A stretch of 42,835 nucleotides of DNA from Dehalococcoidia bacterium (GTDB lineage: Bacteria > Chloroflexota > Dehalococcoidia > Tepidiformales > Tepidiformaceae): NCBI GenBank assembly GCA_009841435.1, contig VXLW01000017.1:1-42835 (forward strand), read 5' to 3'. Shown here in pieces: positions 34,383 to 42,683 of the stretch. Position 1 is the stretch's first letter. Every line of letters starts with the position of its first letter. The notes under the pieces were generated by a model. That model was given only the letters and a program-made list of their open reading frames with translations, was not told the origin of the DNA and made no database searches. The translations under genes were made by a program, and so were the position numbers.

Positions 34383-34967
34383 ATGACAGCCGAGACAGCG
34401 GGCTACCCCGTTCAGTTCGACGTCGACGAGGTGGCCGCCCAGAACCGGCTCTCGATCCTGTTCCGGTGGCTGCTCGTCATCCCGCACGTGATCATTATTG
34501 AGCTCCTGGGGATCGCGCTAGGCGTGGTGACGCTGCTGGCGTGGTTCACGATCGTGTTCGTGGGGCGTTATCCGGCGAGCATGTTGCGGTTCGCGATCGG
34601 GGTGTCGCGCTGGACTGCACGCGTCAGCGCCTACGCCGCCCTTCTGACCGGTCGCTACCCACCTTTCTCGCTGGAGGAGGAGGGGGACTACCCCGCGCGG
34701 CTCCTTGTGGAGGAGCGAAGCGAAGACCGCAACCGGCTGACGACCTTTTTCCGCGCGATCCTCATCATTCCGCACGGCATCGTGCTGTGGTTCCTCGGCC
34801 TCGCGGCGTCCTTCGTGATTCTGGCAACGTGGCTGGTCGCGCTGATCGTCGGACGGGTCCCCGAGGGGCTTCACAACTTCCTCCTGGCGTACACCGTCTG
34901 GACCGAACGCGTGAACGCCTACGGCGCTCTGTTGGTCGACGAATACCCGCCATTCAGCTTCAGGTAG
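34383..34967 (+). CDS. Double DUF4389 membrane protein, paralogue
   Basis: 194 residues with the same two-unit plan as its neighbour (YPVQF, then NRLSILFRWLLVIPHVI and RYPPFSL; then YPARL, NRLTTFFRAILIIPHGI and EYPPFSF). It lacks the insertion that lengthens the first unit of the neighbour. It is followed, eight bases after its stop, by an RDD protein. The strict conservation of IPH and YPPF in four units suggests a shared structural or ligand role, but none is known. Confidence 0.82.
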   Translation: MTAETAGYPVQFDVDEVAAQNRLSILFRWLLVIPHVIIIELLGIALGVVTLLAWFTIVFVGRYPASMLRFAIGVSRWTARVSAYAALLTGRYPPFSLEEEGDYPARLLVEERSEDRNRLTTFFRAILIIPHGIVLWFLGLAASFVILATWLVALIVGRVPEGLHNFLLAYTVWTERVNAYGALLVDEYPPFSFR

Positions 34968-34975
34968 GAGGGGGC

Positions 34976-35539
34976 ATGACGGTCGCGACGGAGTTTTCTG
35001 AAGGGCCCGATCTGGCGCTGGCAAGCCAGGGACGGCGGCTGGCGGCATTCGTCCTCGACATCGTTCTCTTCGCGTTCACGCTCGGGATTGGCTGGCTGAT
35101 CTGGCTCATCGTCGTCGGACAGCGGGGCCAGAACCCGGCGAAGCAACTGCTCGGCATGCACGTGGTCCGGGTGGACGGGAGCCGGGCCGAACTGGGGTGG
35201 ATGCTGCTGCGCGAGATCGTCGCCAAGTGGGCCTTCTTCGCCGTGCTGGACGTGGTGCTGATGCTCGCGAGCGCGGGTGTTGCAGGGACGATCACGGCGA
35301 TCGTGTTCGCGATCGCCGCGCTCTGGTGCGTTTGGGATGCGAACCGGCAGTGCCTCTGGGACAAGGCGATAGGTACGTACGTGGTTCGCGAGGGGGACGC
35401 GCCGGCAGGCACAAGGGCCACGTCTTCCGCCGAACGAACTGCCGAGAACCTTGAGACGCTGCAGGACCTGCACGCACGCGGTCTGCTGACCGACGAGGAG
35501 TACGAAGAGCGGCGAGCTCGGGAGCTGGAGGGGCTGTAG
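34976..35539 (+). CDS. RDD-family membrane protein with C-terminal SHOCT-like segment
   Basis: 187 residues. The RDD domain (about 10-140) begins LASQGRRLAAFVLDIVLFA, and the second block is NPAKQLLGMHVVRVDG. It has three hydrophobic segments and a late motif with NRQCLWDKAIGTYVV. The last 35 residues (LETLQDLHARGLLTDEEYEE) look like a SHOCT helical hairpin, often found at the ends of membrane or oligomerising proteins. RDD proteins include ion antiporters, but most are uncharacterised. The ATG at 34976 has TAGGAGGGGG before it. Confidence 0.83.
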   Translation: MTVATEFSEGPDLALASQGRRLAAFVLDIVLFAFTLGIGWLIWLIVVGQRGQNPAKQLLGMHVVRVDGSRAELGWMLLREIVAKWAFFAVLDVVLMLASAGVAGTITAIVFAIAALWCVWDANRQCLWDKAIGTYVVREGDAPAGTRATSSAERTAENLETLQDLHARGLLTDEEYEERRARELEGL

Positions 35540-35561
35540 GCCCGGGTCGCAGGGCGAGACG

Positions 35562-35990
35562 TTGGCGACGGACGAGGCCCCCTCCGAAGCGACCATCGTG
35601 CTGGCCAGTCGCGGGCAGCGGCTCTCCGGACACGTCCTCGAGATGGCGCTATTCGGGCTAACGCTCGGGATCGGGTGGGCGTTCTGGTTCGCGAGCACGG
35701 GACGGGGCGGCCAGACGCCCGCGAAGCGGCTGCTGGGGATGCGGGTCGTCGATGGGGAGGGGCGTCCGGCGAGCCTGCGGCGAATGGTCATCCGGGACGT
35801 GCTGCTCAAGGTGGTGGCGTTCGTGCTACTCGACCTGCTGCTGCTGTCGATGGAGGTGGAGGGCGGCCTCAACCTCGCGCTGGCGGGGGTGGTGGCCTGG
35901 CTGGCGGCGGCGCTCTGGTGCGTGTGGGACGGGAACCGCCAGTGCCTCTGGGACAAGGCGGCGGGAACCCGCGTCGAGGTGACCTCGTAG
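35562..35990 (+). CDS. RDD-family membrane protein, short paralogue
   Basis: 142 residues, start TTG. It repeats the RDD plan of its neighbour: LASRGQRLSGHVLEMALFG, TPAKRLLGMRVVDGEG and NRQCLWDKAAGTRVEV. It lacks the SHOCT-like tail. In the first motif the usual aspartate after the arginines is replaced (LEM rather than LDI), so one conserved acidic residue of the RDD signature is missing. It lies 22 bases after the neighbour and 43 before purL. Confidence 0.78.
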   Translation: MATDEAPSEATIVLASRGQRLSGHVLEMALFGLTLGIGWAFWFASTGRGGQTPAKRLLGMRVVDGEGRPASLRRMVIRDVLLKVVAFVLLDLLLLSMEVEGGLNLALAGVVAWLAAALWCVWDGNRQCLWDKAAGTRVEVTS

Positions 35991-36021
35991 GCGGCAGCGC
36001 GCGCGTGAAGGGGAGGGGCGG

Positions 36022-36027
36022 TAGCAT
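36022..36027 (+). promoter_or_regulatory. Possible -10 element for a leaderless purL start
   Basis: TAGCAT lies six bases before the GTG at 36034. The nearest Shine-Dalgarno-like run (GGGGAGGGG) is about 15 bases from the start, too far to be typical. Confidence 0.3.
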
Positions 36028-36033
36028 CGGGGC

Positions 36034-38244
36034 GTGGCGGTCGAGCAGGAGGCGCTGGACGCGGTCGCGCTGAGCCGCGACGAGTACGACCTCCTCGTCG
36101 CGCGGCTGGGGCGCGAACCCAACGACGTCGAGCTGGGGATGTTCGGCTCGCTCTGGAGCGAGCACTGCGGCTACAAGAACAGCCGCCCCCTGCTGCGCCG
36201 CTTTCCGAGCGGGGGCGACCGTGTCCTGACGCGCGTGGGCGAGGAAAACGCGGGGGCAATCGACATCGGCGACGGCTGGGCGGTGGTGATGAAGGTCGAG
36301 TCGCACAACCACCCCTCGGCGATCGAGCCGTACGAGGGGGCGGCGACGGGCGTGGGGGGCATCGTGCGGGACATCTTCGCGATGGGGGCGTACCCGATCG
36401 CGCTGTTGGACTCACTCCGTTTCGGTCCGCTGGACGAGGGGAACAACCGCTACCTGTTCGAGGGCGTGGTGGGCGGCATCGGGGGGTACGGGAACTGCCT
36501 CGGCATCCCCACGGTGGGGGGCGAGGTGGTGGTCGGCGGTCCGTACAACGGCAACCCGCTCGTGAACGCGATGTGCGTGGGGCTGGTGCGGGCGGACGGG
36601 ATCGTGAGCGCGACGGCGAGCGGCGAGGGGAACGCACTGCTGCTCGTGGGCGCGGACACGGGCCGGGACGGCATCCACGGGGCGAGCGGGCTTGCGAGCC
36701 GAACGGATCCGGAGGCGCGCTTCGAGGAAATGCGTCCGGCGGTACAGGTGGGCAACCCGTTCCTGGAGAAGATGCTGATGGAGGCGTGTTTCGAACTCTC
36801 CTCGGAGCACCGCGACTGGATCGTGGGGCTGCAGGACCTGGGGGCGGCGGGCCTTACGAGCTCGGTGCTCGAGTGCTGCGCGCGGGGCGAGGCGGGGGCG
36901 GTGCTGAACCTAGAGTGCGTGCCGCGCCGGGAGTCGGGGATGACGCCGTATGAGGTCATGCTCTCGGAGAGCCAGGAGCGGATGCTCGTCATCGCGAAGC
37001 GGGAGCATGTGGCGGACGTGGAGGCGCTGTTCGAGCGCTGGGAGGTGGACTGCATCGAGATCGGCCAGGTGACCGACGGCGACGAGGTGGTGCTGCGGGA
37101 AGACGGGGTGGAGGTCGGGCGCGTCCCGGTCGAGGTGGCGACGGAGGCGCCGGCGTACACGCGCGACGGGCAGCGCAGCCTGGACGCGCTGGCGCGCAGC
37201 CAGGCCAATCCGGGAGCGTTCCCGGACCTGCGTCCCGAGGCGGCAACGGAAGCGCTCGTGGCCCTCATCGCGCGGCCGAACCTCGCGAGCAAGGCGGAGG
37301 TGTTCCGGCAGTACGACCACCAGGTGCTGACGAACACGGTGGTGGCGCCCGGCGGCGACGCGGCCGTGCTGCGCGTGCCGGGCACGACCCGGGGCATCGC
37401 CGTGGCTACGGACGGCAACGGTCGCTACTGCCAGCTCGACGCGCACAACGGCGGCGCCATCGCGGTGGCGGAGGCGGCGCGGAACGTCGTCTGCACGGGG
37501 GGGCGGCCGGTGGCGGCGACGGACTGCCTCAACTTCGGCGCACCCGAGAACCTCGAGGTGTACGCGACGCTGGCGGGGGCGGTGGACGGCATCTCCGCCG
37601 CCTGCGAGGCGTTCGGGACGCCCGTCGTAAGCGGCAACGTGAGCCTCTATAACGAGAGCGGCGGGGCGCCCGTCTGGCCGACACCGGTGATCGGGATGCT
37701 GGGCGTGTTGGAGAACGTCGACGCGCACCTGGGCGCCGCATTCGAGCGGGCGGGGGCGGAGGTCTGGCTGCTGGGCGGGACGATCGAGCAGGCCGCGCGA
37801 ACGCTCGCGGGGAGCGAGTACCTGGAGGCGGTGCACGGAGCCGTCATCGGGACGCCGACGGTCGACCTCGAGGCGGAGGCGCGGCTGCACGACCTGGTGC
37901 TGGGCGCGAACGACGCGGGTCTGCTGCTGAGCGCGCACGACTGCAGCGACGGCGGCCTCGCGGTGGCGCTGGCGGAGTGCTGCCTGCTCGGCGGTTACGG
38001 CCTCGCGGGGGAGGTCGAGGTGGAGGGGCGCATCGACGCGGCGCTGTTCGGCGAGGGACAGGGGCGGATCGTCGTGAGCGCGCGTCCGGAGGCGGGGGTG
38101 CGGCTAGCGGCGCTGGCGGAGGAGATGGGCGTACCGGCCACGCGGCTGGGCGTCACGACCGACGAGGGCGTCCTTCACTACGGGCCCGTCGAGGCCGACC
38201 TCGACGAGGTTCGCGAGGCGTGGGAGTCAGGGCTCGGTCTCTAG
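36034..38244 (+). CDS. purL: Phosphoribosylformylglycinamidine synthase, synthetase subunit (small type)
   Basis: 736 residues, the size of the small PurL that needs separate PurQ and PurS. It has the ATP-dependent amidation core in two AIRS-like halves: LWSEHCGYKNSRPLLRRFP, VMKVESHNHPSAIEPYEGAA and GVGGIVRDIFAMGAYPIALL in the first, and NTVVAPGGDAAVLRV, AATDCLNFGAPENLEVY, SGNVSLYNES and SAHDCSDGGLAVALAEC in the second. It makes FGAM from FGAR, ATP and ammonia supplied by PurQ. The start is GTG at 36034. The stop shares CTAG (38241-38244) with the opposing M16 gene. Confidence 0.97.
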   Translation: MAVEQEALDAVALSRDEYDLLVARLGREPNDVELGMFGSLWSEHCGYKNSRPLLRRFPSGGDRVLTRVGEENAGAIDIGDGWAVVMKVESHNHPSAIEPYEGAATGVGGIVRDIFAMGAYPIALLDSLRFGPLDEGNNRYLFEGVVGGIGGYGNCLGIPTVGGEVVVGGPYNGNPLVNAMCVGLVRADGIVSATASGEGNALLLVGADTGRDGIHGASGLASRTDPEARFEEMRPAVQVGNPFLEKMLMEACFELSSEHRDWIVGLQDLGAAGLTSSVLECCARGEAGAVLNLECVPRRESGMTPYEVMLSESQERMLVIAKREHVADVEALFERWEVDCIEIGQVTDGDEVVLREDGVEVGRVPVEVATEAPAYTRDGQRSLDALARSQANPGAFPDLRPEAATEALVALIARPNLASKAEVFRQYDHQVLTNTVVAPGGDAAVLRVPGTTRGIAVATDGNGRYCQLDAHNGGAIAVAEAARNVVCTGGRPVAATDCLNFGAPENLEVYATLAGAVDGISAACEAFGTPVVSGNVSLYNESGGAPVWPTPVIGMLGVLENVDAHLGAAFERAGAEVWLLGGTIEQAARTLAGSEYLEAVHGAVIGTPTVDLEAEARLHDLVLGANDAGLLLSAHDCSDGGLAVALAECCLLGGYGLAGEVEVEGRIDAALFGEGQGRIVVSARPEAGVRLAALAEEMGVPATRLGVTTDEGVLHYGPVEADLDEVREAWESGLGL

Positions 38245-39515
38245 GAGCCGAGCGCGTTCGCGATTTCGTCCTCGTTCAGGTCGGGGCCAACGGCGGCGCA
38301 GTGCATGCGTTCGTTCACAAAGATGTCCGTGGCGAGGGAGCGGACCTGGGAGGCGGTGACGGCTTCGAGGCCGGCGACGAAGTCGTCGATGGTCTCGACC
38401 TCGCCCTTCGTGAGGAGGTGCTCGCCGTGGCGCTGGCCGAGGGAGAAGGCCGTTTCGAGGGAGAGGCGGAAGCGGCCGATGGCGTGGTCCTTGGCGCGGC
38501 GCAGCTCGTCCTCGGGGACGGGCTCGTCGACGAGCTTGCGGAGCTCTTCGAGGCAGACGCCGATGGTCTCCGTGAGCTTCTCGCGGTTGACGCCGGCGGA
38601 AACGGTGAAGACACCAGCGTCAGCGAGATAGCCGTAGCTGGAGTGGACGGAGTAGGCGAGGCCGCGGCGTTCGCGTACCTCGGTGAAGAGGCGCGAGGAC
38701 ATGCCAGAGCCAAGGATGTCGTTGAGGATGCGGAGGGCGAAGCGGCGGGGGTCGTCGCGACCGAAGATGGGCATACCGAGCATGACGCTGCACTGGTCGA
38801 TGTCGCGGGAATCGATGCTGACCCGGGCGCCGGTTGTGCCGGGGTCGTAGGGGGTGACGGCGGGGAGCGAACCGCTGGCGACTTCGGAGAAGCGGGGTTC
38901 GGCCAGCTCGAGGACCTGCTCGTGGGTGCAGTTCCCGGAGACGGAGAGGACCATGTTCGGGCCGAGGTACCAGCCCTCCATGTGCTCGAGGAAGTCGGGG
39001 CGGTTCATGCCATCGACGTGCTCGACACTGCCGCCGACGTCCCAGCCGCAGGGCTGCTCACCGTAGACGGAGACGCCGAGGAGGCGCCCAACCCAGCTTC
39101 CGGGGTTGTCGTGATTCCGCTTCAGCTCCTGCTGGACGACCGTGCGCTCGCGGTCGATCTCCTCCTGGGAGAGGGTGGAGTGGAGGAGCATGTCCGCGGT
39201 TATGTCGATTGCGGTCTCGAGACGGTCGTAGGGAACTATGTTCCAGTAGCAGGTGTATTCCTTGTTCGTGTAGGCATTGAGCGTGCCGCCGGCGCCCTCG
39301 ATCTCCTCGGCGATCATGTTGGCTTTGGGACGACGCTCGGTTCCCTTGAAGATCATGTGCTCAAGGAAGTGGGTGATGCCGTTCAGGCGCTGCGGCTCGG
39401 AGCGGGAGCCGACGCCGACGAAGAGGCTGACGGTGGCCGCCTGGGTGGTGGGAACGGGGGTGGTGACGACGCGCAGGCCGTGAGGGAGCGTGGTCGTCTG
39501 CCAGGTAACGGCCAT
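38241..39515 (-). CDS. M16 family zinc metallopeptidase
   Basis: 424 residues, the length of one M16B subunit (processing-peptidase type). The inverted zinc motif H-x-x-E-H is His49, Glu52 and His53 in HFLEHMIFKGT, and the downstream acidic ligand region is present (CYWNIVPYDRLETAIDI). The C-terminal half contains the R/Y substrate segment (RERRGLAYSVHSSYGYLAD). Such enzymes degrade short peptides inside the cell. The start ATG has GAGAGG seven bases before it. The convergent stop is shared with purL. Confidence 0.93.
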   Translation of the reverse strand: MAVTWQTTTLPHGLRVVTTPVPTTQAATVSLFVGVGSRSEPQRLNGITHFLEHMIFKGTERRPKANMIAEEIEGAGGTLNAYTNKEYTCYWNIVPYDRLETAIDITADMLLHSTLSQEEIDRERTVVQQELKRNHDNPGSWVGRLLGVSVYGEQPCGWDVGGSVEHVDGMNRPDFLEHMEGWYLGPNMVLSVSGNCTHEQVLELAEPRFSEVASGSLPAVTPYDPGTTGARVSIDSRDIDQCSVMLGMPIFGRDDPRRFALRILNDILGSGMSSRLFTEVRERRGLAYSVHSSYGYLADAGVFTVSAGVNREKLTETIGVCLEELRKLVDEPVPEDELRRAKDHAIGRFRLSLETAFSLGQRHGEHLLTKGEVETIDDFVAGLEAVTASQVRSLATDIFVNERMHCAAVGPDLNEDEIANALGS

Positions 39516-39598
39516 GGGGTAGCCTCTCGTTCTGCGGCGAGTTGGGCTTATTCTACGGTCGCCCGCAGGACGGGCCGCGAACTGGCGGGGATGGATCC

Positions 39599-40561
39599 GT
39601 GGGCGAACTCACACTGAGACCGAACTGGACAACGGCGGCAGGCGCGCTGGAAGGGGTGCTGGCGGCGGAGGGGCTGGAGCTGCCGCGCCACGCGGTGATG
39701 GGTCTGACGGGTCACGCGTGGCACCTGTGCCTGGCCTCCGAGGGCGGCATAACGGCGCTGCCGAACGGCCCGCACGACCTCGATTGGGGGGCGATGGTGG
39801 AGCGGTACGCGAGGACGGGGCTGGAGTGGGAACGGTTCGGGCGGCGGGCGAAGGGGGAGGATCTGGACGCGGCGCGGGAGGAGGCGCTGGGGTGGGCGCG
39901 GGAGCGGCTGGACGAGGGCCTTCCCCTCATCGGGTTCGACCTGCAGGTGCACGAGTTCGCGATCGTGACGGGGTACGACGACGAGCGGGGCGGGTTCCAC
40001 GTGGAGTCGGCGGTGTCGGAGGAGTTGGGAGGGTTCGCGCCGTGGGACGACTGGCCGTCGCTGGGCATCATCGAGCTGTTCGCGCCAACGGGGCCGAGCG
40101 ACCCCGACCCGGAGCTGGCGGTGCTGGGAGCGCTGCAGACGGCGCTGCAGTTGCTGTCCGGCGAAGGGGGCGCGAGCGAGCACCCGAGGGGGACGCCAGC
40201 GCTGGAGGCGTGGGCGGAGGCACTCGAGGGGGCGGGAGAGGTGGACCGGGCGGGGAACGCGTACATGCTCGCGGTGCTGCAGGCGGCGCGCATCGACGGC
40301 GCGGCGTTCCTGCACGACCTGGCGGAGTCGGTCCCGCCACTGGCGGAGCCGCTGGGTCGGGCCGAGGATGCGGTGCGCGAGGTGACGCAGGCGCTCTCGC
40401 CACTGCTAACGCTGTTCCCGTTCCCGGCGGGTGGCCACGGAAACGTCGCGAATCCGGGGCTGCGGGAGGCGGCGGCGAACGCCTTGCGGCGGGCGGCGGG
40501 GCACGAGCGGCGGGCGGCGCAGGCGATCGCCGAGGCTTTCGGGATGATGGGGGCCGTGTAG
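39599..40561 (+). CDS. Unknown protein, possibly with a BtrH/C39-like N-terminal domain
   Basis: About 320 residues, no secure family. The first 150 residues hold strands and helices ending in a central pattern DEGLPLIGFDLQVHEFAIVT followed by GYDDERGGFHVES. This arrangement, a substrate cavity followed by a histidine strand and G-Y-D-D, recalls papain-like C39/BtrH_N domains. An alanine-rich helical C-terminal part follows (NALRRAAGHERRAAQAIAEA). A catalytic cysteine is not evident: the only candidate is in HLCLASEGG. The frame is open to a TTG at 39542; the GTG at 39599 with GGGG and GGA upstream is preferred. The phosphatase gene follows after five bases. Confidence 0.65.
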   Translation: MGELTLRPNWTTAAGALEGVLAAEGLELPRHAVMGLTGHAWHLCLASEGGITALPNGPHDLDWGAMVERYARTGLEWERFGRRAKGEDLDAAREEALGWARERLDEGLPLIGFDLQVHEFAIVTGYDDERGGFHVESAVSEELGGFAPWDDWPSLGIIELFAPTGPSDPDPELAVLGALQTALQLLSGEGGASEHPRGTPALEAWAEALEGAGEVDRAGNAYMLAVLQAARIDGAAFLHDLAESVPPLAEPLGRAEDAVREVTQALSPLLTLFPFPAGGHGNVANPGLREAAANALRRAAGHERRAAQAIAEAFGMMGAV

Positions 40562-40566
40562 AGCCG

Positions 40567-40974
40567 ATGGTGAGCTGGATCATCGAGGGGGAGCTGGCGG
40601 TGAGCTCGCGTCCCGGGTACGTCCCGGGGGAGGAGCGGGCGGTATCGCGCGCGGTGGTGGATGCGTGGATCACGGATGCGCGGGCGGCGGGGGTGCGCTC
40701 GGTCATCTGCCTGCTGGGTGACGACCAGCTGCCGCTCTACGCAGAGGCGCTGCCGGAGGGGCTGCTGGGGCGCTACCGGGCGTCTGGCTTCGAGGTGGCG
40801 CACCACGGCGTTCGCGATGGGCTCACAGAGCCATACACGGCGGCGCAGCTCGATGAGGCGTGGGCGTCGTTCCGGCGGCTGCCGAAGCCGGTGCTGGTCC
40901 ACTGCAGCGCGGGGTACGACCGCACGGGGCGGGTGGTGCGTCACATCCAGGGGAGGCTGGAGGAGGCGGGGTAG
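40567..40974 (+). CDS. Small CX5R protein phosphatase-like protein
   Basis: 135 residues of the cysteine-based phosphatase fold. The P-loop is VHCSAGYDRTG with Cys113 and Arg119, and the probable general acid is Asp84 in GVRDGLTEPY. The N-terminal part (WIIEGELAVSSRPGYVPGEE) matches the opening of compact dual-specificity phosphatases. The substrate could be a phosphoprotein, a phosphoinositide or a nucleotide. No kinase is encoded nearby. It probably forms a two-gene unit with the unknown protein before it. It ends six bases before the convergent thioredoxin-fold gene. Confidence 0.82.
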   Translation: MVSWIIEGELAVSSRPGYVPGEERAVSRAVVDAWITDARAAGVRSVICLLGDDQLPLYAEALPEGLLGRYRASGFEVAHHGVRDGLTEPYTAAQLDEAWASFRRLPKPVLVHCSAGYDRTGRVVRHIQGRLEEAG

Positions 40975-40980
40975 GGGCGG

Positions 40981-41928
40981 CTAGTTCGGGTTCGGGAGCC
41001 GCGACCACTCGTCCTGCGTCTCGAAGAGGAGGTCGTGCATCTCCCAGAACTTGCCCTGCTCCCCGGCGCACTCGGCAGCAACGTGGGCGGTGGGGGCGTT
41101 CGGGTGGAGCTGCGTGATGGGGAAGTGGAGGAAGACGAGCGCCACGTCGTCGCCGATCTGCCGCTCGATTTCGGGAAGGGTGTTCAGGTACCAGCGCTGA
41201 CAGAAGGGACACTGGAAGTCGCTGAACTCCACGATGACGACAGCAGCGTCGGGGCTGCCCTTGATGGGCGCGTTCGAGAAGTCCGGGGCCCGGTCGAGGA
41301 TGGCGAAAGCGGGGGGTTCGCGGTTGGCGAGCACCTGGATGGACTCGGAGTAATGCTCAAGCGAGGTGGGGCTGCCCGCGAGTTCGGCGGCGATGACCTC
41401 CGCGAAGATGGCCGAGGGCTGGGCGCCCGAGATGTACTTGTTGTTCACGAAGAAGGCAGGCGTGCCGTTCACGCCGAGGTCGAGGCCTCGCTGGAGCTGG
41501 TCGCCCACGGTCTCCAACCGAGAGTTGTCACTCAGGCACTCCGCGAAGGCCGTGGCGTCGAGGTCGAGGGCGGCGGCGTAGCCCTCCAGTGTCCCGCGGA
41601 GGGTGACCGGCTCGGGTGCGGCGGCGGGTTGGGCGGCTTCGGCGGCGGCCCGCATGTCCTCGGATGCGATGGCGAGGGACTCGACCGCCTCGGACAGAGA
41701 CTCCAGGGCAGGGCCGATGGGCTCGGCGGGCGGCGGGTCGTCGTCCAGCAGGATGATCGTGACGACGATGGCGGCAGCGCCGATGAGCACTGCGACCGGA
41801 GTCAGAAAATAGGGCCACAGCGGAGGACGAACGGTCCTGCGAGGGGACTGCGGGGGAGCCTCGAACGCCGGTTCCGCCGGCTGCTCCGGGGGAGGGGTGC
41901 TCTCGGGTTCGGTGGGGGGCTCGGTCAC
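40981..41928 (-). CDS. Membrane-anchored DsbA-type thioredoxin-fold protein with permuted halves
   Basis: 315 residues. The first 37 are Pro/Glu-rich, a membrane helix follows (about 38-61), then a helical stretch (64-104). Residues 108-183 equal the C-terminal half of ordinary DsbA/DSBA-like oxidoreductases: GTLEGYAAALDLD, FAECL and the cis-proline loop GVNGTPAFFVNNKYISGAQP (Pro157). Residues about 214-311 equal the N-terminal half: DFSNAPIKGSPDAAVVIVEF, the active site CPFC (Cys240, Cys243) and CAGEQGKFWEMHDLLFETQ. The order is therefore reversed, and the protein stops where the second half would normally follow. All parts of one domain seem present once. It would act outside the membrane on disulfides. 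RuvA is encoded 46 bases upstream on the same strand. Confidence 0.88.
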   Translation of the reverse strand: MTEPPTEPESTPPPEQPAEPAFEAPPQSPRRTVRPPLWPYFLTPVAVLIGAAAIVVTIILLDDDPPPAEPIGPALESLSEAVESLAIASEDMRAAAEAAQPAAAPEPVTLRGTLEGYAAALDLDATAFAECLSDNSRLETVGDQLQRGLDLGVNGTPAFFVNNKYISGAQPSAIFAEVIAAELAGSPTSLEHYSESIQVLANREPPAFAILDRAPDFSNAPIKGSPDAAVVIVEFSDFQCPFCQRWYLNTLPEIERQIGDDVALVFLHFPITQLHPNAPTAHVAAECAGEQGKFWEMHDLLFETQDEWSRLPNPN

Positions 41929-41974
41929 CGGGCCATCCTAGCGGGGCTGGGAGGTTAGGGGCGAACGGGGCAGG

Positions 41975-42628
41975 TCAGGAGCCGCGAGCGCGGAGGACGG
42001 CCAGGGTGAGATCCTCGACCGTGGCGATGTCGGGGTCGTCGGTGAGGGCTTCGTCGACCCAGCGGCGGGCCTCCGTGCGGCCGTAGCCGAGGGCCGCGAT
42101 CGCCTCGACGGCATCGAGGGAGACGCGGTCGCGGCGGAGGCTGTCGAGGTCGACAGGGCTGTCGAGGCCACTGTCCTGGAGGGCGGCCTCGGCCACGACC
42201 TTGCCGCGGAGGGTCGCGATGATCTTCCCGGCAACGCGGGGGCCGATGCCGGGCAGGCGCGTGAGCACCGCCTGGTCTTCCTGCTCGATGGCGCGGGCGA
42301 TGGTGCTGACGGATACGGTCATGGCCTTTACGGCCTTGGTCGGGCCCAGCCCCTCGACGGTGGTGAACTTGCGGAAGAAGTCGCGCTCGGGGCGGCGCAG
42401 GAAGCCGACGAGGAGCGGCACGGGGACATTCGCAGTGGCGTGGTAGAGGACGTGCAGAGCGATCGGGGGGTCGGGGTCGCCCTCGCCGGCGGAGTCGATG
42501 GTCTCCTGGATCTCGGGCCAGAGGAAGGCGGGCACGAGCACCTCGTAACGGACGCCGGAGACATCGACCTCGACGCTGAGCTCGCCGACGTCGGTGTGGG
42601 TGAGGGTTCCGGAGAGGTGGGTGATCAC
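41975..42628 (-). CDS. ruvA: Holliday junction branch migration protein RuvA
   Basis: 217 residues. Domain I (OB fold) has VDVSGVRYEVLVP and PVPLLVGFLRRPERDFF, where VGF replaces the usual YGF. The helix-hairpin-helix domain II contains VEGLGPTKAVKAM and LTRLPGIGPRVAGKIIATL. Domain III is the short C-terminal helical bundle (DAVEAIAALGYGRTEARRWV). RuvA binds the four-way junction as a tetramer and loads the RuvB motor. The OB fold carries an acidic insertion (SAGEGDPDPP). No ruvB or ruvC is within the window. Confidence 0.92.
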   Translation of the reverse strand: MITHLSGTLTHTDVGELSVEVDVSGVRYEVLVPAFLWPEIQETIDSAGEGDPDPPIALHVLYHATANVPVPLLVGFLRRPERDFFRKFTTVEGLGPTKAVKAMTVSVSTIARAIEQEDQAVLTRLPGIGPRVAGKIIATLRGKVVAEAALQDSGLDSPVDLDSLRRDRVSLDAVEAIAALGYGRTEARRWVDEALTDDPDIATVEDLTLAVLRARGS

Positions 42629-42670
42629 GGGGCGATCTTACGCCGCCGCGACGCCGGGCCGGGGCGCGGG

Positions 42671-42676
42671 TAGGCT
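42671..42676 (+). promoter_or_regulatory. Possible -10 element for a leaderless glycosylase start
   Basis: TAGGCT lies seven bases before the GTG at 42684, with only GAGAG in between as a weak ribosome site. Confidence 0.3.
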
Positions 42677-42683
42677 GAGAGCC

